Notes under the pieces: generated by a model
Seen by the model: only the letters and a program-made list of their open reading frames with translations
What the model was told of the DNA's origin: nothing
Databases searched by the model: none
From: Aureliella helgolandensis
Lineage (GTDB): Bacteria > Planctomycetota > Planctomycetia > Pirellulales > Pirellulaceae
Reading direction: 5' to 3'
Length of the DNA: 64,000 bases
Assembly (NCBI RefSeq): GCF_007752135.1
Contig: NZ_CP036298.1
Span: 4,464,001-4,528,000, forward strand
Shown here: in pieces, positions 17,578 to 26,735 of the stretch
How positions within the stretch are numbered: position 1 is the first letter of the stretch
Layout of the letters: each line of letters begins with the position of its first letter
Position numbers and translations under genes: made by a program

Positions 17578-18897
17578 ATGGTCTTCCAAGACTTCCCCAC
17601 TCAACATCGTCTCGTGCCCTGGTTGCTGGTGATGGTCAATATCCTGGGGATTGGGGTTGGCTACGCGATTTCCATCATCCTCGCGCGAAGCCTTTCACTG
17701 CATCAATTTGAACAATACATCGGTACCATTGCCACCTTGGGCCTATTGGGCACTTTGGCGGAGGCTGGCTTCGGAAAGTACGCTCTCAAAATTGTGCCCA
17801 TCTATCAGGCACACAGCAGTTTTGGGCTCATGAAGGGCTATCTCCGATTTGCCGGCTGGGGATGTCTAATCCTGAGCATCGCACTCGGCCTGCTGGCTGC
17901 TGCGATTGAAGTCCCGTTGAGAGCCGGCGCTGGACGGGAAGTGATGTTAATTGCCCTCATTTGCCTACCTTGCATTGCGGGCGCAGGAGTGGCCATCGAT
18001 ATGCTGCTGGCATTCAGGCTGGCCACCACCGCCACCGTCTTGGCTCGGATTTTGGTGCCACTGACCACGCTTGGATTGATCTTGTTGGTCCTCAGCATTT
18101 CCGAAATCAATCCCTACCGCGCGGTGCTTTGCTTCAGTATTGGAAGCATGCTGGGCTTAGCAATGGCGGTGGCGATGTGCGCCCGTTTGACGGGTGGGCT
18201 GCTCACGGGCGTTAATGCCGAATTCCAGAGTCGAGAATGGGTCTTGCAGGGATTCTCTTTCTTGGCATTCGGCTTCATGACCAGCTGGCTATTCAAAGCC
18301 ACTTTGGTACTTCTTCACCACCTGCCCCACCCCTCGGACCAATTGGCGCTCTTGGCGCCCGCGTTTGAAACGGGGTGTCTGATTCTGCTCCTATCGAAAT
18401 CGACGGATAAGTATTTTCAACCCACCATGGCGATCATCATTGATGGTGCAGACTGGGCTCAGGGCGTTAGCTTAAGAAACCAGCGATTTGCTGTCCTCAG
18501 TGGCGGGATCTGCTTGTTTTTGCTGATTGTATTTTGCTTTGGAAAACAAATACTGCGAATCTACGGTGAGGATTTCGTAGGTGCCTATCCAGCACTGTGT
18601 TTGATTGCCTTGGGCTCAAGCCTCTGGACACTCTTCTCCCTAGCGCCAGCTTTCCTATTGTTTGCGGGGCAGAGGCGCGCGTTGCTATTGAGCCTGCTGG
18701 GACACGGTATCGCGTTGGCCATCCTGACCATCGGGCTGTTCCGAGTCTACGGGATTACCGGTGCCGCCACCGCTTACATGCTGGCCATCGGCTCGCTGGC
18801 TCTCGTCAACTTCCAACTCGCCAATCGAACGCTAGCGCGAATGCGACTCGTCCCCGCTAAACCACCAGCCGACGCAGCATTGGAGGACCGCAAGTAG
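17578..18897 (+). CDS. Polysaccharide flippase (Wzx/MATE-like, MOP superfamily)
   Basis: 439 residues, almost entirely hydrophobic helices (about 12 predicted by eye), in the pattern of O-antigen/oligosaccharide flippases of the MOP superfamily. Helix 1 has the typical G-Y-A-I-S-I-I-L-A-R opening, followed by an acidic/aromatic loop and an F-G-K-Y motif. The likely role is to flip lipid-linked oligosaccharide across the cytoplasmic membrane. No glycosyltransferase or polymerase genes are adjacent, so the glycan is unknown. The ATG at 17578 has no strong Shine-Dalgarno. Confidence 0.82.
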   Translation: MVFQDFPTQHRLVPWLLVMVNILGIGVGYAISIILARSLSLHQFEQYIGTIATLGLLGTLAEAGFGKYALKIVPIYQAHSSFGLMKGYLRFAGWGCLILSIALGLLAAAIEVPLRAGAGREVMLIALICLPCIAGAGVAIDMLLAFRLATTATVLARILVPLTTLGLILLVLSISEINPYRAVLCFSIGSMLGLAMAVAMCARLTGGLLTGVNAEFQSREWVLQGFSFLAFGFMTSWLFKATLVLLHHLPHPSDQLALLAPAFETGCLILLLSKSTDKYFQPTMAIIIDGADWAQGVSLRNQRFAVLSGGICLFLLIVFCFGKQILRIYGEDFVGAYPALCLIALGSSLWTLFSLAPAFLLFAGQRRALLLSLLGHGIALAILTIGLFRVYGITGAATAYMLAIGSLALVNFQLANRTLARMRLVPAKPPADAALEDRK

Positions 18898-18928
18898 ATC
18901 CCCATCGATACCGAGCGGACTTTGGAGT

Positions 18929-18978
18929 TGGCGAGGCACTGGCGAGGCACTGGCGGGCACTGGCGGGCACTGGCGTGG
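18929..18978. repeat. Short tandem repeat of 10-11 bases
   Basis: Four to five units of TGGCGAGGCAC / TGGCGGGCAC lie head to tail just downstream of the flippase stop. The first two units are 11 bases and the next two 10 bases, showing slippage-type variation. Confidence 0.75.
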
Positions 18979-19117
18979 CTAGCGGATCTTTTCGTGGCCA
19001 GCCAGCACGCTCGCCCAAGTTGGTTCTGGTTGTCTCCCAAGTCGGCTAGGCAGCACGAAAATACGGTTCAAATCGCAGTGCTAGAAGCCCGGAATGGAAG
19101 CTGCTATGAGCGGCCTC

Positions 19118-19134
19118 CACGGGCAGAGCCCGTG
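19118..19134. repeat. REP-like GC-rich hairpin
   Basis: CACGGGC-AGA-GCCCGTG is a perfect seven-base stem, in the convergent gap between the flippase and SHD1 genes. Similar hairpins are recalled as recurrent in planctomycete intergenic DNA, which would need a genome search; it could also help terminate transcription. Confidence 0.4.
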
Positions 19135-19196
19135 CCACACCTGCCAATCTACCTTAGACTAATATGTTAGATGAAGCACCAAGTCCCCCCGCACTC

Positions 19197-20120
19197 TTAG
19201 CGACTTGCCTTGCGAACGCCACCGACAATGTAACCTGGATAATTCTGCATCGCAATTTGTCGAGCTTGGCCACTGTTTTGCGCAGTGATCATGACCGAGG
19301 TGGGCCGGCCATACACCCCTTGCCCTGGTACCAAGCCTACCTGCCAAACACCAATCGCTCCGGTCGCTGCCCCCAACAAATTGAGCTTCAGCATTTCAAT
19401 TTGCTGCTTGGCTGCCCGATCCTGTTGGTGGGCCATGGCCGCCGAACGCATTAGAAAGCTCTCGCGTTCTTGAGTCTTCTGACTCTCGTCCTCTTCAAGC
19501 CACATTTGCCAGCCCGGTTCAAGAATGGCTAGATCCTCCGTGGAAAACATGAAAAAGGGGACGCCAATCTCATCCCCGCCCTCCAGCTCCATCCTGACAC
19601 CCTCGAGCTTGTAGATCCGTGGAGTCCCGCCCAGCGTCTTGCCCCAAGTCTCCAGTTGCTTCTCATCTTCGAAGGTCGTCTTCTCTTCGTGCCCAATTAT
19701 TTTTAAAAGCAGTCGCTGGTGAAGTGGATCAATGTCACTGAACTTCTTGTCGTCAATATGGACTCGCCCCAGTTTGCGTTGGACAACCAAATCGCGACGA
19801 CCGTAGGCAACCACGCGACCACGAATCTTCATCCCATCGCGGGACGTCCAGGTCTGCATTTCGTCCGCGGACTTCTCCGCCGCATCGGTTGCCTCTTTCG
19901 ATCGCACATACTCCTGATCTTCCTCAGAAAGCTCTTTCAGCTCCACCGCCACGAGCTCGCCCGTAGGACGCTTAAGCACCACCAACTCCTCGTTGAAGGT
20001 GATGGCCTCGGCTTCCAATTTGTAATGTCCATTCTTGCTGCTCCACAATCGGGCTTGAACTGGGAGCATACAAGTCACTTGGAATAGCAGACATAATCCA
20101 AGGGCAGCACAAAATTTCAT
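19197..20120 (-). CDS. Secreted SHD1-domain protein
   Basis: About 307 residues from the ATG at 20118-20120, preceded by GGGAG nine bases upstream and followed by a signal peptide (M-K-F-C-A-A-L-G-L-C to P-V-Q-A). The first domain, about 24-75, begins R-L-W-S-S-K-N-G and ends L-S-E-E-D-Q-E-Y-V, matching SHD1 (SLA1 homology domain 1), a eukaryote-like SH3-related fold common in planctomycetes. A second copy, weaker, starts near W-T-S-R-D-G at about residue 90. The C-terminal third is unassigned, with a Glu/Gln-rich segment. Role unknown; substrate or protein binding is plausible. Confidence 0.75.
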   Translation of the reverse strand: MKFCAALGLCLLFQVTCMLPVQARLWSSKNGHYKLEAEAITFNEELVVLKRPTGELVAVELKELSEEDQEYVRSKEATDAAEKSADEMQTWTSRDGMKIRGRVVAYGRRDLVVQRKLGRVHIDDKKFSDIDPLHQRLLLKIIGHEEKTTFEDEKQLETWGKTLGGTPRIYKLEGVRMELEGGDEIGVPFFMFSTEDLAILEPGWQMWLEEDESQKTQERESFLMRSAAMAHQQDRAAKQQIEMLKLNLLGAATGAIGVWQVGLVPGQGVYGRPTSVMITAQNSGQARQIAMQNYPGYIVGGVRKASR

Positions 20121-20388
20121 GAGGAAAAACTCCCGGAAGCGTAGGGCGAGCAACAGTAACAACTAGACGCGCAGTAGCACGAATTGCCCTGCGTCCCTTA
20201 AATAATACCTAAAATCTAGCAAACTCCTATAAGCCTAGTCACCACCCTGTGGGTGACCAAACACCCCCCAGGAAGAAAACCAAACCGTTGTAACCAATGG
20301 CACGGCAGGTTAGTCTATTGAATGCATTGGTGGTGACTCTCCCCTTGCCCCCTGTCTTCCCTCAACTACACACGCCAAAGGTTGTCTT

Positions 20389-21837
20389 ATGCTGGCATCT
20401 GCCCGATTCTCATTCCTGGCTCTCGTGATGTGCTTCGCGGTGCTCGGTAACGCGGCAAACGCACAAAATGAAAAACTGAACGAACTCCTACTGCGGTCCC
20501 CTGCGCCTGCGAACTCCATTGGCTATTTGCACTTACCATCGCTCAAAAAACTGATGGCTGATGCCAACATGTCTCATAACATGACCGACAACGTTGAAGA
20601 CGTGTGGTTGATTTCCGACCTTGAACCCACCTCATTGGTGCCACGCTGGGAAGCGGGTTATGCAACGATGCAGAAGGATATCACTGCAGCAGATTTGGCC
20701 GCGGCCCTCAAGGGATACGTGGACAACATCGGGGGCAAGGACGTTGTGTGGACTCCCAAGCAAACCTACTTGGTCCCTATCGGCCAGCAGCGGATGGGGT
20801 TTCTGCGGCCAGCGAACCGCTCCTTGGCCGCCGATTGGTTGAAAAGCGACAGCAAGTCCTCCGTCCCTGAATACCTGGCGAGCCAAGCCAAACAACCGGA
20901 GAAGTTCCTTGCATTGTTGCTTGCGATTGACCTCAAGGACGCGTTTTCACCGGTACCTTTGGCAAGTCGAATTGCTCAATTCGAAACGCTGAAAGACCAA
21001 GACAGTTCTGCCGTTGCCACGGTGTTAGCATCAGTGCAGGGTGTCAGTATTATCGTTGGCCGACGCAGTCTGCAAGAGTGCATTCTATCGATTGACTTTT
21101 CGCAGTCACCAGCGGCCTTGAAGCCAGTCGCCACAGCCCTACTGGATGAAATCCTAAACCGAAACGGCACCGCGGCTCCCGAAGTGAAGGACTGGGCCGT
21201 TAAAGTGGACGGCAATCGCTTGTCGTTCCAAGGCGCTATCTCCGAAGACTCGTTGCAAGGTGTTCTCGAAATCTTCAGCGTTCGTCAGCAGGCCGAAGAG
21301 GTGGCGGATACGCTCCGGCACAAGGAGACCGAACCTCAAAACGGAGACGACCCTGCCAGCTACGAGTCGAAAAAATACTTCGATAGCGTAACCGCAAATA
21401 TCGAACGGGTGCGAAAGTACGAAGCCCAAACCACGGGCTATCGCGCCAAGTGGAATGATCAAGTCGCACGCCGCATCGACCAGCTCGGCACCCTCAACGT
21501 CGACCCTCAATTGGTCGACTACGGTGCCAACGTCGCTGGCTTGTTGCGCAACAATGCTCTGACCATTCGCGGTGGCAACATTGCCGCCGGTAGCGTGAAG
21601 GCCCAAGAGGGGCTGTCGTCAGGGTACAGCTACGGTTATTCCTATGGTGGCTACGGTGTTGGTTATGGCGGCTACGGCTATTACGACCCCAACACCTCCT
21701 CTGACTACCAACGCGTCACGGATGTCAAAGCCCGGGGTGCCGCCAATGCAGACTATCGATCCACGCTCAGTAGAATTGACATGATGACCAGTGATGTTCG
21801 CCGCGCTATGACCGACAAGTTTAAGGTCCAGTTCTAG
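20389..21837 (+). CDS. Secreted protein of unknown function with Tyr/Gly-rich C-terminal segment
   Basis: 482 residues. A signal peptide (about 1-25, cleavage near A-N-A-Q) is followed by an alpha/beta region of about 360 residues that I do not recognise. It ends in a short Tyr/Gly-rich segment at about 409-429 (G-Y-S-Y-G-Y-S-Y-G-G-Y-G repeats) before a conserved-looking tail. Codon use and the strong terminator downstream support a real gene. The pattern resembles planctomycete surface proteins of unknown role. It is divergent from the SHD1 gene. No catalytic motif was seen. Confidence 0.75.
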   Translation: MLASARFSFLALVMCFAVLGNAANAQNEKLNELLLRSPAPANSIGYLHLPSLKKLMADANMSHNMTDNVEDVWLISDLEPTSLVPRWEAGYATMQKDITAADLAAALKGYVDNIGGKDVVWTPKQTYLVPIGQQRMGFLRPANRSLAADWLKSDSKSSVPEYLASQAKQPEKFLALLLAIDLKDAFSPVPLASRIAQFETLKDQDSSAVATVLASVQGVSIIVGRRSLQECILSIDFSQSPAALKPVATALLDEILNRNGTAAPEVKDWAVKVDGNRLSFQGAISEDSLQGVLEIFSVRQQAEEVADTLRHKETEPQNGDDPASYESKKYFDSVTANIERVRKYEAQTTGYRAKWNDQVARRIDQLGTLNVDPQLVDYGANVAGLLRNNALTIRGGNIAAGSVKAQEGLSSGYSYGYSYGGYGVGYGGYGYYDPNTSSDYQRVTDVKARGAANADYRSTLSRIDMMTSDVRRAMTDKFKVQF

Positions 21838-21891
21838 CCCAGGTCCCATACATTGCCAGCCTATCGAGGCTGGATGTTGTAATCCGCAATC

Positions 21892-21926
21892 AACTCGTCC
21901 CATTGAAATGGGGCGAGTTTTCTTTT
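21892..21926 (+). terminator. Rho-independent terminator
   Basis: Twelve-base arms AACTCGTCCCAT (21892-21903) and ATGGGGCGAGTT (21908-21919) pair with one G-U wobble around a TGAA loop and are followed by TTTCTTTT. It lies 55 bases after the stop of the secreted-protein gene. A smaller hairpin CCAGCC-TATCGA-GGCTGG at 21855-21872 precedes it. Confidence 0.8.
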
Positions 21927-22665
21927 GGGCCAATCCTCCTCAGACGCTAGCGCGTTCCCCCGGCAATTGTGCCCGCAAGCCCTCCCCACCGCTGCAGCTT
22001 GCACCTGCCCCCCCCAACCACTCCCTACGAGCCCTGCATTCGATCGATGCAGCAGAGCGGCGAGTGCGCGGCCTGGACTTCTGGCTGGTGGATTGAATGG
22101 ATTTCCAATTTCCCTAGGCGATCCGCCCACCAATCCGTCCGCAACTGGTAGCACGTCGGGACCGCTCCCCCCCACCAAACTCCGCCACCACAGGCATCCC
22201 GAACGCGGATTGCCGCAATTACCCGGCCTCGGTTCGGCCTCTTTACGAGGCTATCCGATACTTCCTAATGTCTAGGCATAAATTGTCCTTCTGGGGTTTG
22301 ACACGTTGCTTTATTGCGTAAGCAGCACGCGCCGGTCTGTCCTCCGCTTGACGTCCGAGTCCTGCTCTACGACTGGAGCGAATTCTCAGGCGCGCGGAAT
22401 TGGGATCTAGACGCAACGCGCCCCATTGATGCCATGGCACTAGGAACCGCTGGCAGCCGCAGGAAAAACCACCAGAATGCATTTAGAAAAGTTGGAGCTT
22501 CCAATCACAACAGCACAGGGAACGCCCAATGTCCCTCAGCAATGCACCTACTCAACAATTTTGCACCCAGCGCACGCACCGTCGTCCAATGGGTGAGGAG
22601 AAGCGGTATGCATTCATGCAGGTAACAGACAGCTGTAATAGCTCAACCGACGATCAGCGCGCGAG
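21927..22665. other. Gene-less stretch upstream of the yfiR-like operon
   Basis: About 740 bases without a convincing gene. A weak hairpin GCCTC-TTTAC-GAGGC is visible near 22234. A TTGACA-like hexamer at 22299 has only a poor -10 partner 15 bases on, so the operon promoter cannot be assigned. Confidence 0.4.
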
Positions 22666-23304
22666 GTGGACGTCGTGAATCATCGTCGCACTCACCAATT
22701 TCACGGGACCGATCTTCGGCGAGTGCAATGTCGTAGCCGCATTTTTTGGATACTTTCCGTCTTCCTACCGCTGCTCGCCCAGGTTCGCGACCTGCATGCA
22801 CAGGACGTAGTGGTTCGAGAGACTCCGCTCAAGGCAGCCTACATTTATAACTTCGCCAAGTACGTTCAGTGGCCGGCGGCTTCCACCAAATTGGTTGGCA
22901 CGGAGAATCCGATCGTGTGTGGGGTCTATGGGCCTTCGGCGCTGGAGGTCTATCTTCAGAAAATAGCCGCTAAGAAGACGGTCAATGGGCGTCCCATTGC
23001 CGTGCATCGCTACGACTCGGTTGCCAACCTTGGCCAGGCAAACATTCTCTTTGTACCGGCCAGCGTCTCCGACGTGGACTACCAACGCATCGTCCAGGCG
23101 TTGGCCAATACGTCCACCATGTTGTTTGGAGAGCGGATGGACTTGGCGGACAACAATTCCGTCACATTCTATATCGAAAGCAATCGCGTCAAATTTCAGA
23201 TCAACCTAGAAAATACGGAGGCGGCGGGTTTGCAAATCAGCTCCAAAGTACTACAGCTTGGACGCCTCGTACGTGGTCATGAACTAGTCAGAGCTGGGGA
23301 ATGA
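22666..23304 (+). CDS. YfiR/DUF4154 family periplasmic protein
   Basis: 212 residues from a GTG at 22666; a second in-frame GTG three codons later is an alternative start. A signal-anchor stretch (about 27-45) is followed by the YfiR/DUF4154 signature L-K-A-A-Y-I-Y-N-F-A-K-Y-V-Q-W-P and the paired late motif K-F-Q-I-N-L. In the Pseudomonas YfiBNR system YfiR is a periplasmic repressor of a membrane signalling enzyme; here the next gene, three bases downstream, is a membrane histidine kinase with an extracytoplasmic domain. That suggests YfiR-type control of the kinase, which is inference. Confidence 0.88.
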   Translation: MDVVNHRRTHQFHGTDLRRVQCRSRIFWILSVFLPLLAQVRDLHAQDVVVRETPLKAAYIYNFAKYVQWPAASTKLVGTENPIVCGVYGPSALEVYLQKIAAKKTVNGRPIAVHRYDSVANLGQANILFVPASVSDVDYQRIVQALANTSTMLFGERMDLADNNSVTFYIESNRVKFQINLENTEAAGLQISSKVLQLGRLVRGHELVRAGE

Positions 23305-23307
23305 TGC

Positions 23308-25017
23308 ATGCAAATATTTAGTCGATTGCCGATCCGAGCCAAACTGATTCTGCTCATTACCGTGACGGCAGCCAGTGCGCTGTGCATTGCCTCAGCCGCA
23401 TTTATTGTGACGGACATCCTGGCATCGCGAACCGCCTTAGGCAATCAGTTGGAAGTCTTGAGCCAAGTCGTGGCCGACAACTCGATCGCTGCCGTTACCT
23501 TTGACGATCATGAGACGGCCTCAGATGTCCTCAAGACGGTTAGCCGCGAGCCTGCGGTACTCAGAGCGTGTATTTTCGATCGCTCGAACAGCATGTTCGC
23601 CATCCACGAATCGCCGGCGCTGGTCGATAACGCCTCCAGTTTACCACTGCCGAATGGGGTGCTGCTTACGATTGGAACCGTCTTCCGTAAGGGCTACGTC
23701 GAACAGATCACGGAGATCCGCGACGCCGACGAACCACTTGGGACGGTATACCTGCTGGCGAGCGCCGATGGGCTAAAACAACGTATTTTGAGCAATCTAA
23801 AACTGGTCGGTTTCACCCTGATCGCTGCTCTGGTAGTAGCCTTGTTGATTGCCACGAGCTTCGAGAAGCTGATCTCCAGACCGATCGTAAAACTCGCACA
23901 AGTCGCCAACGAAATTTCCTTGCGTGACGACTATTCGGTTCGCGTCGTTGAATCGAGAGACGATGAAATCGGTGAGCTCTACACCGCCTTTAATAATATG
24001 CTTGTTCAGATTGAATCCAATCGCGATGAGCTTCGCAAGGCACATAGCCACTTAGAGGACCGAGTTCACGAACGCACCTTTCAACTCACGCAAGCCAATA
24101 AGCATTTGAAACTCGAAATCGAAGAAAAAGCGATGGCTCAACGGGAGCTGGAACGCGTGCAGTGCGAACTGATCGACACAGCCCGTCGGGCAGGCATGGC
24201 TGACGTGGCTACGGGCGTGCTGCACAACGTGGGCAATGTTCTGAACAGTGTCAACGTTTCGGCAGGCATGATCCTGGAACGCGTGCGATACAGCCCGTCG
24301 GTCAGTCTGGAGCGTTCCGCCCACCTCCTCCGCGATACGGCATCGGACTCCATTCCTACCGCCGAATTGATGAGCAATCCACCCGATCGCATGCTCAAGC
24401 TGGCCGACTTCCTACAAGGTATCGCTAAGAAATGCGACGCTGAAAACACCGAAGTCCGGCAGGAGGTCGATCGCCTCGTCTCCAACATCGATCACATCAA
24501 GAAGATCGTGGCCTCTCAACAGTCGTTCGCCAAATCCTCGGGAATCGTCACGAAGATTCAATTGGAACACGTATTTGAAGACGCATTGGAGCTGCATGAT
24601 GTATCTTTGGCTAGACACGGAATCGACGTAACCCGTATCTTCGCTGCGCACAAGCCGCTGTATTCCGATCAACATCGCATTCTGCAGATTTTAGTCAACT
24701 TGGTATTCAATGCTAAACAAGCGATTGAAGAACTGGCGGGAGACAGCCCGCGAATCACCCTGAGAATCAACGACATCGACGGTGAACGCGTGTCGGTGCA
24801 AGTGAGCGATACTGGGGTTGGAGTTAGGCCTGAAAACCTGAAAAAGATTTTCTCCTATGGATTCACCACGAAGGCGCAAGGCCACGGATTCGGCTTGCAC
24901 GCCTGCGCACTGGCAGCCTACGAATTAGGCGGATCCCTATCAGTTAAAAGTCAGGGCGAGGGGCTCGGAGCAACCTTCACTCTCGTTCTTCCTTATCAGT
25001 ACAAACAAGAGGCCTAG
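23308..25017 (+). CDS. Membrane sensor histidine kinase (CHASE8-HAMP-HATPase type)
   Basis: 569 residues. TM1 is at about 14-34. An extracytoplasmic CHASE8-like domain spans about 40-160, TM2 about 165-190, then a HAMP domain (about 190-245) and a coiled coil. The phosphoacceptor box is of the V-L-H306-N-V-G-N type rather than the usual H-E-x-R/N-P. The ATPase part has an N box (L-V-N-L-V-F-N-A-K-Q-A), D-T-G-V-G-V, an F box and G-H-G-F-G-L-H. The gene begins three bases after the yfiR-like stop and ends one base before the next kinase gene, so the three are one operon. Signal is unknown. Confidence 0.92.
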   Translation: MQIFSRLPIRAKLILLITVTAASALCIASAAFIVTDILASRTALGNQLEVLSQVVADNSIAAVTFDDHETASDVLKTVSREPAVLRACIFDRSNSMFAIHESPALVDNASSLPLPNGVLLTIGTVFRKGYVEQITEIRDADEPLGTVYLLASADGLKQRILSNLKLVGFTLIAALVVALLIATSFEKLISRPIVKLAQVANEISLRDDYSVRVVESRDDEIGELYTAFNNMLVQIESNRDELRKAHSHLEDRVHERTFQLTQANKHLKLEIEEKAMAQRELERVQCELIDTARRAGMADVATGVLHNVGNVLNSVNVSAGMILERVRYSPSVSLERSAHLLRDTASDSIPTAELMSNPPDRMLKLADFLQGIAKKCDAENTEVRQEVDRLVSNIDHIKKIVASQQSFAKSSGIVTKIQLEHVFEDALELHDVSLARHGIDVTRIFAAHKPLYSDQHRILQILVNLVFNAKQAIEELAGDSPRITLRINDIDGERVSVQVSDTGVGVRPENLKKIFSYGFTTKAQGHGFGLHACALAAYELGGSLSVKSQGEGLGATFTLVLPYQYKQEA

Positions 25018-25018
25018 T

Positions 25019-26491
25019 ATGTCCAACAACCAATCCAATCAAGTCCACCGGATCATCATCATCGATGACAACGAAGCCATTCACGATGACTTCCGACGCA
25101 TCCTGGTGCAATCCGACGAAGACGATACGCTGTCCTCCCTAGAAAACGAACTATTCGGAGATGGCGATTCCGCCCAAACGGGCGTGTCCACGCAAAAACT
25201 TGGCTGTAGCTTTGAGCTATCTTCGGCATTTCAGGGCCAAGATGGCTTTGAAATGGTGCTTGATGCCCGCGAGGCCGGTCAGGCGTTTGCACTTGCGTTT
25301 GTCGATATGCGGATGCCCCCGGGCTGGGATGGTTTGGAAACCATTCGACGCATTTTCGAAGTCGACCCACTGATTCAAGTCGTGATTTGCACTGCATTTT
25401 CCGACCACTCCTGGTTCGATATTATTCAAGAGGTTGGCAGGAGTGATCGATTGCTGATCCTCAAGAAGCCGTTCGATAACGTTGAAGTCTCACAATTGGC
25501 AACAGCCCTCAGTGAGAAGACGCGGTTAGCTGAAAAGGCGGCACTCCAGATGTCCGACCTACAACGGTTGGTCGAGGAGCGAACGAGCGACCTGCGTCAA
25601 GCCAACGCATTGCGTGAACAAGCTCAAGCCGAAGCAATGAACATCGAAAGACAACTGTTGCACCGCGAGAAGCTAGAATCCCTCGGCCGATTGGCCGGCG
25701 GAATCTCGCATGAATTTCGCCATCAGCTAGCCGTCATCCAGAGTTATGTCGAACTTGCACGTGGTTCCGACGCGATTTCAAACTCTCCGGCTGAACGAGA
25801 GATGCTCGACGTTGTGCTCGAAGCAACTCACAATGCCAATGAAATGACGCGGCGGATCCTTGACTTCAGCCGCTCCGAAACTTCGGAAACCGTCGTGATC
25901 GATGTTGCCACGACAGTGGTTGAAATCCACGAAATGCTCACGCCCATGTTGGGCTGCCAATACTCCATCAATCTAGAAATTGCGCCCGGAAAGCTCTCGA
26001 TTTTGGGAGAAACGACCTTCCTTGAACAGGTCTTGCTCAACCTATGTACCAATGCGCGTGATGCCATGCCACAAGGCGGCGCCATCGACATCCGCGTGCA
26101 ACTTGCGCCATCCACTCGGATCCCCAAATCGGCGAACCTCACCACGAACCTAGCACAAAACGCAACAGTGCTCTTGATCGAAGTGGAAGATCAAGGGTGC
26201 GGAATTGGAAAGTCCGAAATCCATAAGGTATTGACTCCGTTCTTTACGACCAAGCAGAGAGGGCATGGAACCGGCTTAGGACTTGCAACGGTCAACACCC
26301 TGGTGCAGCGACACAACGGCATGATGGAGGTCAAGTCTTCCGAAGGGAAGGGCACGACCATCAGAGTCTACCTGCCCCTAGAGAAATCGAGCCAGTTTGA
26401 GGTCGCAGCCAGCAATCCAATCGTGATTGGGGAACAGGCTAGCGTCAATAAGATGTTGGCAGCATCGCAATTAGCATCACAGAACCATTAG
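25019..26491 (+). CDS. Receiver-histidine kinase hybrid
   Basis: 490 residues. The N-terminal receiver domain (about 8-160) has the acidic pair D17-D18 and phosphoacceptor Asp96 in F-V-D-M-R-M-P-P-G-W-D-G. It carries an extra segment of roughly 40 residues after the first helix compared with a canonical receiver. A coiled coil leads to a kinase core with His231 in I-S-H-E-F-R-H-Q-L, N box L-L-N-L-C-T-N-A-R-D-A, D-Q-G-C-G-I-G and G-T-G-L-G-L-A. No DNA-binding or diguanylate cyclase output is present. It probably receives phosphate from the upstream kinase and passes it on to a regulator elsewhere. Confidence 0.9.
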   Translation: MSNNQSNQVHRIIIIDDNEAIHDDFRRILVQSDEDDTLSSLENELFGDGDSAQTGVSTQKLGCSFELSSAFQGQDGFEMVLDAREAGQAFALAFVDMRMPPGWDGLETIRRIFEVDPLIQVVICTAFSDHSWFDIIQEVGRSDRLLILKKPFDNVEVSQLATALSEKTRLAEKAALQMSDLQRLVEERTSDLRQANALREQAQAEAMNIERQLLHREKLESLGRLAGGISHEFRHQLAVIQSYVELARGSDAISNSPAEREMLDVVLEATHNANEMTRRILDFSRSETSETVVIDVATTVVEIHEMLTPMLGCQYSINLEIAPGKLSILGETTFLEQVLLNLCTNARDAMPQGGAIDIRVQLAPSTRIPKSANLTTNLAQNATVLLIEVEDQGCGIGKSEIHKVLTPFFTTKQRGHGTGLGLATVNTLVQRHNGMMEVKSSEGKGTTIRVYLPLEKSSQFEVAASNPIVIGEQASVNKMLAASQLASQNH

Positions 26492-26735
26492 CTTCCCATG
26501 CTGCCTGTGGGAGTTGACACATGGGCATTTGGCGAAAAAGCCTGTCCCATCTCAATCCATGGCGCAACTTCCACGCTAGCCCCAAGAGACGCAGTCCTCA
26601 GAGACGCTGGATGGCCAGGGCTCCCCTTGAGCTCGCGACCAGTTGCCTCCCCGGGCGCCATCGGCGCGCTCCGTTTCTGGTATTCTAGCTACCAATCAAA
26701 CCAAACTTGGGAATTAAGAATGGGAGTTGAGTGCT

